Of a DNA stretch of 64,000 nucleotides, positions 33,797-41,784 are shown piece by piece; position 1 is the stretch's first letter; every line of letters starts with the position of its first letter. The notes below the pieces were generated by a model. That model did no database searches, was not told the DNA's origin, and was given only the letters and a program-made list of their open reading frames with translations. Location of the stretch: assembly GCF_001425005.1 (NCBI RefSeq), contig NZ_LMDB01000038.1, positions 138,978-202,977 on the forward strand, in the 5' to 3' direction. Both the position numbers and the translations under genes were made by a program. Source of the DNA: Duganella sp. Root336D2 (lineage in GTDB: Bacteria > Pseudomonadota > Gammaproteobacteria > Burkholderiales > Burkholderiaceae_D).

Positions 33797-35517
33797 ACGC
33801 GCCCGCCGTCACCACAGCTGTCGCAGCAGCGACGGAAAAAGAACCCGGTATCAATTGGGCCGACAGGCGCTACCTGATCGTGGACGACTTTGTCGGGGTG
33901 CGCCAGTTGCTGCGCGAAGCCTTACGCAGTCTGGGCGCACGCCATATCGACCAGGCCTCGAGCGGCGGCGAAGCAATGGGCCTGCTGGCGCGCGTGCAAT
34001 ACGACGTGATCCTGTGCGACTTCAACCTGGGCGAAGGCAAAAGCGGGCAGCACGTGCTGGAAGAAGCCCGCACTCGGGGCTTGCTGATGCCAAGCTGCGT
34101 GTGGCTGATGGTCTCCGCGGAAAAAAGCGTGGAGGCGGTAATGGGCGCCGCCGAGCACCAGCCCGACGCCTACCTGATCAAGCCGATCACCGAAGGCGTG
34201 CTGCTGACGCGCCTGAACCGCGCCTGGCAGAAAAAGCAGATATTCCAGGACATTGACGAGGCCTACCTGGAAAAGGATTACCTGCGCGCCGCCAAACTGT
34301 GCGCGGAAGCGGCAGGTCGCAACAAGCTGCACGAAGTCGACCTGATGCGCATGCGCGCCACCTTGCTGCTCAAAGCCGGCGAGACGGAGCAAGCACGCCT
34401 GGTCTACGAAAAAGTACTGCAAGAGCGCGACTTCAACTGGGCCCGCACCGGCATCGGCAAGATCCGCATGGCCAACGGTGAAGACGAAGCGGCGCGCCAG
34501 ATGTTCCAGGGGGTGATTGCCGAGAACCGCTTCTACCTGGACGCCTACGACCAGTTGGCCAAGTCCTTGCAGAACATGGGCCGCATCGAGGAAAGCTGCG
34601 ATGTGCTGGAGCGCGCTGCCAGGATGTCGCCCAATTCGGTGCCGCGCCAGCGCGCGCTGGGCACGACCGCGCTCAAGCTGGGGAATATCCCGCTGGCCGA
34701 GCGGGCCTTCCGCAAGTGCCTGCAGATTGGCGAATACTCGATCATGAAGACGGTCGACGCCTACTTCGGCCTGGCGCGCGTGCTGGGCCAGAAGAACGAC
34801 GCCAAGGAGGCCTTGCTGCTGCTGGCTGCGGCGCAGCGCGACTTCTCCGGCAGCATGGTGGAGCTGCGCTCCAAGATTACCGAAGGCCTGGTGTACCACG
34901 AGAGCGGCGACTACCGCCGTGCGCGCAAGTCCGGCGACGAGCTGGAAACCATGCTGAAACAGGACAGCGAACGGCCTGACACGGCGACCTGCCTGGAACT
35001 GGCCACCTTGCTGTTTGCTGTCGGCGTGAAAGATGCGCCGATCGAGCTGCTGTGCTACGTGGTGCGCAACAATGACGAGAACACCGTCATCCACGACGAA
35101 GTACAGCGCATCTTCGACAAGGCCCGCATGGGCGAGGAGGGTGCCGCCTTCATCAACACGGCGCGCAGGGAAGCGTCGGAGCTGATGAACAAGGGCGTGC
35201 TGCTATGGAAGACCAATAAGCTGGACGATGCGGTGGAATGGATGCGCGAAGCGCGCCGCAACCTGCCTGACAATATGCGTATCCTGTTCAACTTCGCCCA
35301 GATCCTGATCTCGCACATGCAGGCCAAGGGCTATAACGACACCCTGATGTCGGAAGCGAATGATGTACTGATGCACGTTGACCGGATTGCACCGGGCCAG
35401 CAGCGCTTTGCGCAGCTAATCGAGCAGTTGCAAAAGTTGATTCCCGGCCGGATGTCGGCGGAAGAAATCGAAGCCGAGCTGAAGGCCGCCATGAAAGATG
35501 ACCACGACAAGGAGTGA
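33793..35517 (+). CDS. Response-regulator receiver fused to TPR repeats
   Basis: This 574-residue protein has a receiver domain (residues 25-145) with LIVDDFVGVRQLL, the acceptor Asp76 in ILCDFNLGEGKSG, WLMVSAEKS and the Lys in YLIKPITEGVL. The remainder (about 160-560) is a chain of TPR-like helices (ARLVYEKVLQERDFNWARTG, DAYDQLAKSLQNMGRIEESCD). There is no DNA-binding or enzymatic output domain, so output is probably by protein-protein contact. The start overlaps the kinase gene stop by 4 bp (ATGA). The C-terminus has an acidic helical tail. Confidence 0.92.
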   Translation: MNAPAVTTAVAAATEKEPGINWADRRYLIVDDFVGVRQLLREALRSLGARHIDQASSGGEAMGLLARVQYDVILCDFNLGEGKSGQHVLEEARTRGLLMPSCVWLMVSAEKSVEAVMGAAEHQPDAYLIKPITEGVLLTRLNRAWQKKQIFQDIDEAYLEKDYLRAAKLCAEAAGRNKLHEVDLMRMRATLLLKAGETEQARLVYEKVLQERDFNWARTGIGKIRMANGEDEAARQMFQGVIAENRFYLDAYDQLAKSLQNMGRIEESCDVLERAARMSPNSVPRQRALGTTALKLGNIPLAERAFRKCLQIGEYSIMKTVDAYFGLARVLGQKNDAKEALLLLAAAQRDFSGSMVELRSKITEGLVYHESGDYRRARKSGDELETMLKQDSERPDTATCLELATLLFAVGVKDAPIELLCYVVRNNDENTVIHDEVQRIFDKARMGEEGAAFINTARREASELMNKGVLLWKTNKLDDAVEWMREARRNLPDNMRILFNFAQILISHMQAKGYNDTLMSEANDVLMHVDRIAPGQQRFAQLIEQLQKLIPGRMSAEEIEAELKAAMKDDHDKE

Positions 35518-35520
35518 TCC

Positions 35521-35736
35521 ATGCGCGATATCGCCAAAGAGGTCTATAGCAAGATGAAGGTCGGGGCTGCTGCCTGGATTCGTCCAGTCAGCGCGAAAGG
35601 GGACACGCTGGAATCCTTCCAGACCGCACACGACGCGGCCAGGGCCATGGAAGACGAAGGCTTGATCAATATCATGAAGGTGCAGCGCGATGAGGATGGC
35701 CTGATTGAGGCCATCCGTATCCAGAAGCTGAATTAA
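35521..35736 (+). CDS. 71-residue hypothetical protein
   Basis: This small cytoplasmic protein starts MRDIAKEVYSKMKVGAAAWI and has a predicted alpha-beta pattern (helix DAARAMEDEGLINIM, strands KVQRDEDGLIEAIRIQKL). It follows the REC-TPR gene by 3 bp with an AAGGAG site overlapping that gene's stop, so it belongs to the same operon. The pattern resembles a winged-helix fragment, but I do not recognise a family. It overlaps the convergent phaM gene by 4 bp. Confidence 0.75.
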   Translation: MRDIAKEVYSKMKVGAAAWIRPVSAKGDTLESFQTAHDAARAMEDEGLINIMKVQRDEDGLIEAIRIQKLN

Positions 35737-36398
35737 GGCTTCGGCGCTTTCGGGGCGTGCTTGGCGGCTGGCTTGCGCGCCGCCGGCTTGGCCGCTGGTT
35801 TGCTGGCGTCGTGCGCGGCGCCGTTCCTGGCTGCTGCCGGTTTGGCGACCGGGTCGGCAGCCATGGCCGTGTTGACGGCTTGCGCAAACTGTTCCTGCAG
35901 CAGGTTCCACCAGGCGGCGGGATTGGCCATCTGGTTGGCGGCGGCGCTGGCGCTGTCGTGCGCAGCAGGCTTGGCGTCGGCGGCCGGTTTGTCGTCTGGT
36001 TTGTCGCCTGGTTTGTCGGCCGGCCTGGCGGCTTCGGTCGCCGGCTTGTCGGCAGGCTTGGCAGCTGCCGGCTTGGCAAACGGATCGTTGTGCGGCGCTT
36101 GCTGCACAGCGGCAGCCAGCGATTGCCCCATCGATTTGAGCGCCGCGATGGTGCCGCGCTGCACTTCCAGCGCATGGATGCTCGAACGCAGCATGGTGGC
36201 GTTCAGGTTGAGCCAGGACTCGACCGCTTTCAGCTCGCTGATTTTCTTGTCCAGGTCATCCACCGACAGCGTCGGCGCGGCGATGCCGGGCATACTGATG
36301 CCTGGCACGCCCATGCTCCCCCACAGGGATTTAACGAAGTCCAGCGTATCCGTCATGACTGCAGCGCCGGGGATGTGGGGCATTTGTGGATTGCTCAT
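35733..36398 (-). CDS. phaM: PhaM-type PHB-granule regulatory protein
   Basis: This 221-residue protein shows the PhaM features. There is an N-terminal conserved part (FVKSLWGSMGVPG, TLSVDDLDKKISELKAVESWLNLNATMLRSSIHALEVQRGTIAAL). A long low-complexity middle is rich in AKPADKP. A basic Ala/Lys/Pro tail (PAAKPAARKPAAKHAPK) resembles histone-like tails and is known to bind DNA in Ralstonia PhaM. PhaM activates PHB synthase and links granules to the nucleoid. The gene is convergent with the preceding operon (4-bp overlap). Low-complexity Lys/Pro/Ala DNA makes its length variable between strains. Confidence 0.86.
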   Translation of the reverse strand: MSNPQMPHIPGAAVMTDTLDFVKSLWGSMGVPGISMPGIAAPTLSVDDLDKKISELKAVESWLNLNATMLRSSIHALEVQRGTIAALKSMGQSLAAAVQQAPHNDPFAKPAAAKPADKPATEAARPADKPGDKPDDKPAADAKPAAHDSASAAANQMANPAAWWNLLQEQFAQAVNTAMAADPVAKPAAARNGAAHDASKPAAKPAARKPAAKHAPKAPKP

Positions 36399-36422
36399 TT
36401 CGGGTCTCCGAGGGTAGGTGGT

Positions 36423-37577
36423 TTAGCGTAGCACACAGCTCTCCCAGACAGCAACGAGCAGCAGCACGGCAACGCAAGCGCCGGTGGCCAGCAGCGGGGA
36501 AAGGTGCAGCACCATCGACAGCATGCCCAGCACCAGCAGCAGGGCGATGCCGAGCAAATGGGAAAGCGGCGGCCAGGCGCGCGTATGCGCCAGCCATTTG
36601 AACACGGCAGTACCGCTCAGGAAGAGCAGCGGGCCGCCGATGATGGCCGCCAAGGCGGCCGCGCTGCCATGGTGGGGATGGCTCAGCACCAGCTCATCGC
36701 CCACGGCACCGACGATGATGCCCGCCACGATCGGAATGTGCAGGTAGGTGTAGTTGTTGCGCGCATGGCGGCCCGGCGTTTCGGAATGCACGATGCGGTG
36801 ATGCCCTTGTTCCAGCCCGTGGTCGAAATACAGCCACCACATCAGGATCGCCCCCATCACTGCCAGCAGGAAGGCCAGTACGGTAGCGCGATCGAAAGCC
36901 AGGTCGGCAAACGTGGCGCCGGTCACCAGCAGCGATTCGCCGAGCGCGATGATGATGAACAAGGCGCAGCGTTCGGCCATATGGCTGCCGTCGACATTCC
37001 AGTCGGCCAGCGTGGAGCGGCCCAGGCCAGGCACGAAGTAAAACATGACCGGCCCCAGCATATCCACCGCCAGCGCGCCGAGCCACCACGCCAGGCGCGA
37101 TTCGGGAGCCGCCAGGCCACCGGCCAGCCACAGCGCGCCGCTGGCGCCAAGCCACAAAGCGATGCGCACGAAATTGCAGCGCAAAGCGGCATCTTCGCCG
37201 CGGCTGGCTGCCAGCATTGCCAGCGTGCGGCCAAGCTGCTGCACCAGGATGGAAGCGCCGAACAGCCAGCCCAGGTCGGTGAAGGCGCGCGGGATCGAAA
37301 CCGACATCAGCAGGCCCGCCGCCAGCAGCGCGAACAGGGCAGCGCGCACGGATTTCTTCTCAGGGTCGAACCAGTTGGTAGCCCAGACCGTGTAGATCCA
37401 GACCCACCAGGTCGCCAGGAACAGCAGGCCGACCTGCAATGCGCCTTCGGCATCCAGCCTTTTCAGCAGGGTGTGGGAAAGCTGGGTAACGGCAAACACG
37501 AATACAAGATCGAAAAACAGCTCGACCATGCCGACCTTGCCGGAATCGGCCTGGCCGCGCTGGCGCAAAAGGGACAT
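36423..37577 (-). CDS. LtrA-family membrane protein
   Basis: This 384-residue protein with about 10 membrane helices begins VGMVELFFDLVFVFAVTQLSHTLL, the signature of the LtrA family (low-temperature-requirement A). WVWIYTVWATNWFDP and the conserved HGLEQGHHRIVHSE also fit. The family has no proven biochemical function; cold growth and membrane effects are suggested from Listeria. The nearest genes (phaM, DUF3108) do not indicate a substrate. The start at 37577 fits the conserved N-terminus. Confidence 0.85.
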   Translation of the reverse strand: MSLLRQRGQADSGKVGMVELFFDLVFVFAVTQLSHTLLKRLDAEGALQVGLLFLATWWVWIYTVWATNWFDPEKKSVRAALFALLAAGLLMSVSIPRAFTDLGWLFGASILVQQLGRTLAMLAASRGEDAALRCNFVRIALWLGASGALWLAGGLAAPESRLAWWLGALAVDMLGPVMFYFVPGLGRSTLADWNVDGSHMAERCALFIIIALGESLLVTGATFADLAFDRATVLAFLLAVMGAILMWWLYFDHGLEQGHHRIVHSETPGRHARNNYTYLHIPIVAGIIVGAVGDELVLSHPHHGSAAALAAIIGGPLLFLSGTAVFKWLAHTRAWPPLSHLLGIALLLVLGMLSMVLHLSPLLATGACVAVLLLVAVWESCVLR

Positions 37578-37664
37578 CGGGACTCCTGGTCAGAATATCC
37601 GGCAAATTATGCCATTGAGCGTGCTGTCAGCGGAAATGGGGGGCTACACGTTAAACTAGCGACC

Positions 37665-38771
37665 ATGACGATCGTTACACTTCCCCGCCACCGCCGCCGC
37701 ATCATTGCTATCTGTGCTGCCACCGTGGCACTGCATTTTGTGACGATCAACTGGGTCAGTGGCCGCATTGGCGCGGCCGAGCGCGAACGCGATACGGAAA
37801 AAAATGTCATCAGCGCGGAGCTGCGCCCGCCGCCGCCGCCCGATCCGGTAGTGCCGGAGCCGGTCAAAGCGCCGCCGCCCAAGCCGAAGCCCAAGCCGAA
37901 GCCGAAGCCGAAGCCGCCCAAGCCCGCCCCGCCGCCTGAAGAAGCGGCGCCGGTCGGCGAACCCGCGCCGGCGGAAACTGCGCCTGCGGAGCCGGAAGCG
38001 GCTGCGCAAGGCGGCCAAGCGGGCGCTGCGCCGGCCACCGCTGGCGTAGAATCCGCGCAAGCGCAGCCTGAAGCTGCGCCACAGGCCGAGCCGCCAGCCG
38101 AGCTCACACGCTGGAAGGTCGCCTTGCCGCCGTCCGCCCGGTTCGAACTGGACGTCAGGCGCAAGGACGCGGACGGCACCAACTGGAGCGGATCGGCCAG
38201 CATTGGCTGGCAGACGGACGGCGCCAGTTACAAGGCGACGCAGGAAGTTGGCATCAGCCTGCTGATCGCGCGCGTCAACCTGCTGGAAGTGAACAGCGAA
38301 GGCACGATCAACGAATTCGGCATCGCCCCTGCGAAGTTCAGCGAGAAACGCCGCAACCGTTCGGCCACCGCCACCCACTTCAACCAGCAGGAGCAGAAGA
38401 TCACCTTCTCCGCCAGCGAACGCAGCGTGCCGCTGACAGCGGGAGCGCAGGACCGCGCCACGGTGCTGTTCCAGCTGGCCGGCATCGGGCGCGCGGACGT
38501 CAACCAGTTCGGCAAGCCGATGGAGATCCTGGTCGGTGAAGACCGCAACGCCCAGGTCTACAGCTTCCTGCTGGTGGGCGAAGATGAGATCGAAACCAAG
38601 ATGGGCAAGCTGGTGACCTGGCACCTGGCGCGCCCGCCCAAGCCCGGCAGCTACAGCGCCAGGCTGGACATCTGGCTGGCGCCAAGCCTGGACTGGTATC
38701 CGGTGCAGATCCGTAATACGGAAAGCAACGGCGCCGTCACCACCCAAACCGTCACACGCATCATCAAGTAA
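37665..38771 (+). CDS. DUF3108 protein with TonB-like Pro/Lys spacer
   Basis: This 368-residue protein starts at ATG 37665 (MTIVTLPRHRRR; the frame is open much further upstream). One membrane helix near residues 13-32 precedes a spacer of Pro-Lys repeats (about 60-90, PPPKPKPKPKPKPKPPKP) and an Ala/Glu/Pro stretch. The DUF3108 domain (about 145-365) follows, with NLLEVNSEGTINEFGIAPAKFSEKRR and RLDIWLAPSLDWYPVQI. The layout is that of a periplasm-spanning anchored protein. A paralogue without the spacer lies 10 bp downstream, so they are probably co-transcribed. Function is unknown. Confidence 0.85.
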   Translation: MTIVTLPRHRRRIIAICAATVALHFVTINWVSGRIGAAERERDTEKNVISAELRPPPPPDPVVPEPVKAPPPKPKPKPKPKPKPPKPAPPPEEAAPVGEPAPAETAPAEPEAAAQGGQAGAAPATAGVESAQAQPEAAPQAEPPAELTRWKVALPPSARFELDVRRKDADGTNWSGSASIGWQTDGASYKATQEVGISLLIARVNLLEVNSEGTINEFGIAPAKFSEKRRNRSATATHFNQQEQKITFSASERSVPLTAGAQDRATVLFQLAGIGRADVNQFGKPMEILVGEDRNAQVYSFLLVGEDEIETKMGKLVTWHLARPPKPGSYSARLDIWLAPSLDWYPVQIRNTESNGAVTTQTVTRIIK

Positions 38772-38781
38772 GGATGTCGCC

Positions 38782-39522
38782 ATGCGCAGTACCCTGATTA
38801 CCCTGGCCCTGGCCTTCGCTGCCACCACCGCCAGCGCCGCCAAACCCGATTATCCGGTCGCCAAGCGCGCCACCAGCCTGCCGCCGTCGGCCGACCTGTC
38901 GTATGCCGTCAAGGGCAGCAACCACGGCTTCCCGCTGGCAGGCACCGGCACGATCGCCTGGCGCCAGGGAGAAGGCAGCTACTCGCTGCACAGCGAAGCG
39001 CGTTCCAGCCTGTTCGGCAAAGTGCTCGAGCAGCGCAGCGAAGGCACGCTGGACGGCTACGGCCTGGCGCCCGCCACCTTCTACGAAAAACGCTTCCGCA
39101 AGGAGCCGACCACCACCCGTTTCGAGCGCGACACGCGCCGTATCGAGTTCGAGGACGGCAAAACGAGTTACGCCATCCGCGGCGGCGAACAGGACCGCAG
39201 CAGCGTGACCTTCCAGCTGGCGATCCTGGCCCGCGCCACCCCGGACAAGTTCACGCCTGGCAGCGAATGGACCTTCTTCGTAGCCGGCCGGCGGGACGGC
39301 GAGCCCTGGACCTTCCGCGTGGTTGGCAGCGAAACGCTGGAAAATCCCACCCTCGGCGAACAAAAGGTACTGCACTTCAGCCGCAAGCAAGTCGGCGGCC
39401 ATGAGCAGCGGGTCGACCTGTGGCTGGCCCCCGACCTCGACTGGTACCCGGCGCGCATCCTGTTGAAGGAAGAAGACGGTGATTCCTTCGAGCAAGTCCT
39501 AGAGAAAGTCAACCGAAAATAG
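38782..39522 (+). CDS. Secreted DUF3108 protein (paralogue)
   Basis: This 246-residue protein has a signal peptide (MRSTLITLALAFAATTASA) and a DUF3108 domain similar to the preceding protein: SYSLHSEARSSLFGKVLEQRSEGTLDGYGLAPATFYEKRF and RVDLWLAPDLDWYPARILLKEE. It starts 10 bp after the preceding stop, so the pair forms an operon. The family is periplasmic and often next to tri-functional lipid or cell-wall genes. No substrate is visible. Downstream sits a long palindrome before the mks operon. Confidence 0.87.
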   Translation: MRSTLITLALAFAATTASAAKPDYPVAKRATSLPPSADLSYAVKGSNHGFPLAGTGTIAWRQGEGSYSLHSEARSSLFGKVLEQRSEGTLDGYGLAPATFYEKRFRKEPTTTRFERDTRRIEFEDGKTSYAIRGGEQDRSSVTFQLAILARATPDKFTPGSEWTFFVAGRRDGEPWTFRVVGSETLENPTLGEQKVLHFSRKQVGGHEQRVDLWLAPDLDWYPARILLKEEDGDSFEQVLEKVNRK

Positions 39523-39568
39523 CCACACCCGGCCTGTTATACTTGCACCCTCAAAGTCGGGGCTTGCT

Positions 39569-39661
39569 ACCAATTTGAAAGTCGGGGTCAGCTCCGGCAA
39601 TCGGACATTTCGCTATGCGAAATGTCCGATTGCCGGAGCTGACCCCGACTTTCAAATTGGT
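39569..39661. repeat. 93-bp near-perfect palindrome (45-nt arms, 3-nt loop)
   Basis: The arms 39569-39613 and 39617-39661 are perfectly complementary around the loop TAT (39614-39616). A short motif, AAAGTCGGGG, occurs again just outside the left arm (39554-39563), and GACCCCGGTTTT occurs outside the right arm as a near copy. Such long GC-rich dyads with the core GTCGGGGTCAG resemble the REP-type elements of Oxalobacteraceae. No transposase lies nearby. It separates the DUF3108 operon from mksF (32 bp before its start) and would fold into a strong hairpin in RNA. Confidence 0.9.
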
Positions 39662-39692
39662 GGCCGACCCCGGTTTTAATTACTGGAGCGCA

Positions 39693-41069
39693 ATGATTGA
39701 TTTGATGGCAAGTGCGGCCCCGGCCGACACCAACCCGACGGAGCAAGAGCAGCAGGACGCCCTGCAGGCCCACTTCCAGCCCCATATTTCCGCCGACGAG
39801 ATCGAGCAGGTCTATCACCTGAAGCGCGCCCAGCCGCTGCTGCAGGTGTTTACTGCATTGTTCCACGGCGGCTTCGAGGGAGTGCTGGTGCGCCTGCTGG
39901 TCCTGCGCGAACTTGCAAATGAAACAACTTCGTCCGCGTTTTCGCGCGCCGATATCAACACGCGCCTGGCCTACCTGCTGCCGGAAAGCCTGGAAACGGT
40001 GCTGAACCGCCTGCGCTCCAACGGCCTGCTGGCGTGGGATGCGCAGCAATCGGTATACCGCGTGACGCCGATGGCGCGCAATGTGCTGGCCTCGATCGAC
40101 AGCCTGCTGGCGCTGGCTGCTCCGGAAGACGACGATGCCGAAATGGGTTTCCTGCTGTCGCAGGTGGCGGGCGCGCAAGCCGTGGGCGGCATCACCACCG
40201 AGCAGCTGCAGCATTTGCTGGGCCGCCTGGTCGACCTGACCGAAGAATTCCGCGACGCCATCGCGTCCGGTTCCGAATTCCGCCTGCGCGAATCGCAGGC
40301 AAAGTGGCACCAGGCCTGCGATTGGGTCGAGAAGGGCTCGGTGATCCTGCGTGCCATTACCACTGACGAAAATGCGGACAGTGCCACGCACCGCGCCGCG
40401 CAAGCCATCGGCCGTGCCCAGTCGCAGCTGCTGAACATGCAGGGCATGTTCTCGCGCGCACTGAACCAGATCGAGCGCCAGCGCGTGCACCTGGGCCAGT
40501 CCGGCCTCTCTACTACCGACATCAAACGCTGGCTGCTGGCCCATGAGGACCTGTCTTCGCTGGCGCTTGATGCGATCGACCAACCGGTGAAACCGCTGTT
40601 CATCACGCCTGCCGAGATGATCGACGTCGCCGAGACAGAATTAATGACAGAACGTGCCAATAACACTGGGCTGAACGGCCTGCCTGCCGGCCAGGATGCG
40701 CCGACCACGATCAACGATACCCCTGCGATGCAGAGGGAGCTGGACGACTGGCTGGCCCGCCTGTCCGACTTCGCGCAGCTGAACAACTTCCCGGCCGTGG
40801 CCGAAGGCTCTCCGCGCGAAGTCAAGGTGCACGAAGCGCTGCTGCCGGCATCCTTCGCCCTGGCGTCCTACCGCGCGTCGATGCTGCCGTTGCTGGGCGA
40901 CGAGGCCGAGGCGTCGATGCAGGGCACCACAGCCGACCTGGCGCGCCTGCCGGTGCGCTTCTCGCCGCAAGACGAGATGGTGCAACTGCCCGACCTGGAG
41001 ATCGCCGCCATATCCCTGGCCGCGCTGACCCTCGAATTAGACAAAGAAAGTCCGAAGTCCGATGAGTGA
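39693..41069 (+). CDS. mksF: Condensin MksF-like (kleisin) subunit
   Basis: This 458-residue protein starts at ATG 39693 after TGGAG; the open frame further upstream lies inside the palindrome. The N-terminal winged-helix-like region (about 30-150) includes AFSRADINTRLAYLLPESLETVLNRLRSNGLLAWDAQQS. The middle helical part (LLNMQGMFSRALNQIERQRVHLGQ) and a C-terminal winged-helix-like end resemble MukF/MksF. It overlaps mksE by 8 bp and heads the F-E-B order used in Pseudomonas. It should bridge the two MksB heads. The assignment rests on gene order, size and fold pattern. Confidence 0.75.
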   Translation: MIDLMASAAPADTNPTEQEQQDALQAHFQPHISADEIEQVYHLKRAQPLLQVFTALFHGGFEGVLVRLLVLRELANETTSSAFSRADINTRLAYLLPESLETVLNRLRSNGLLAWDAQQSVYRVTPMARNVLASIDSLLALAAPEDDDAEMGFLLSQVAGAQAVGGITTEQLQHLLGRLVDLTEEFRDAIASGSEFRLRESQAKWHQACDWVEKGSVILRAITTDENADSATHRAAQAIGRAQSQLLNMQGMFSRALNQIERQRVHLGQSGLSTTDIKRWLLAHEDLSSLALDAIDQPVKPLFITPAEMIDVAETELMTERANNTGLNGLPAGQDAPTTINDTPAMQRELDDWLARLSDFAQLNNFPAVAEGSPREVKVHEALLPASFALASYRASMLPLLGDEAEASMQGTTADLARLPVRFSPQDEMVQLPDLEIAAISLAALTLELDKESPKSDE

Positions 41070-41781
41070 CGATACCCAAATCCTGATCGCGCGCCTGGTA
41101 GCGCACCAGACCCTGCGCCGCGACGACAAGATGGTCAAGCGCGCCCTGTCGGACGAGTTGTTCCGCGCCGAAGTCGATGCCCGCCTCGCCGCCTGCGGCA
41201 TGAAGCTGCTGGATAACGTCTACGCCGACCACGTCACGCTGGCCCTGCACCGCAATATCGAGCCGAAGGTATTCGGCGCCAAAGACACCTGGCAGAACAA
41301 TAATTTCGGCCTGGCGCGCGACGGCGTGGCCCTGCTGGTGGTGCTGTGGGCGCTGATCATCCTGCCCAAGCGCGAACGCCAGGAAACCCACCAGGCGGCG
41401 GACGACGACCAGAACGATATGTTCGGCAACGACAAGCCGGTGCCGCGCGCGGAAGACACTTCGATCGGCATCCCGTACAAGGCGCTGCTGGCCGACTTCG
41501 GTGACAAGCTGGGCAAGAAGACCCGCATGGACATGAACCTGGGCATCCTGGGCAAGCTCGGTTTCATCGAGCGCCGCGGCGAGATCATCGTCGAAGGCCC
41601 GCTGCTGGACCTGCTGATGGATACCGACCTGCTGAAAGAGCGCATCATCAACGGCGCCCTGGCCGACGTGTTCAAGCGCGCCCCGGCGCAGATCGTGCAC
41701 ATTCCGCGTGAAGTGCTGGCTGCAGCCAACGACGCCGAGCCGCAGCAAGCGGCCAATGAAGAAACTCCAACGGAAGAATAA
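41062..41781 (+). CDS. mksE: Condensin MksE-like subunit
   Basis: This 239-residue protein overlaps mksF by 8 bp and is followed by mksB after 3 bp. The pattern is MukE-like: LIARLVAHQTLRRDDKMVKRALSDELF at the start, an internal winged helix (DLGILGKLGFIERRGEIIVEGPLLDLLM) and a variable acidic tail. In MukBEF-type complexes MukE bridges the kleisin and modulates DNA binding. As with mksF, the assignment is from order, length and pattern. Confidence 0.75.
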   Translation: MSDDTQILIARLVAHQTLRRDDKMVKRALSDELFRAEVDARLAACGMKLLDNVYADHVTLALHRNIEPKVFGAKDTWQNNNFGLARDGVALLVVLWALIILPKRERQETHQAADDDQNDMFGNDKPVPRAEDTSIGIPYKALLADFGDKLGKKTRMDMNLGILGKLGFIERRGEIIVEGPLLDLLMDTDLLKERIINGALADVFKRAPAQIVHIPREVLAAANDAEPQQAANEETPTEE

Positions 41782-41784
41782 GCG

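Noticed and set aside
39541..39680. Possible CRISPR repeat unit at the palindrome
   Set aside because: There is a single large dyad rather than regularly spaced direct repeats, and no cas genes are present.
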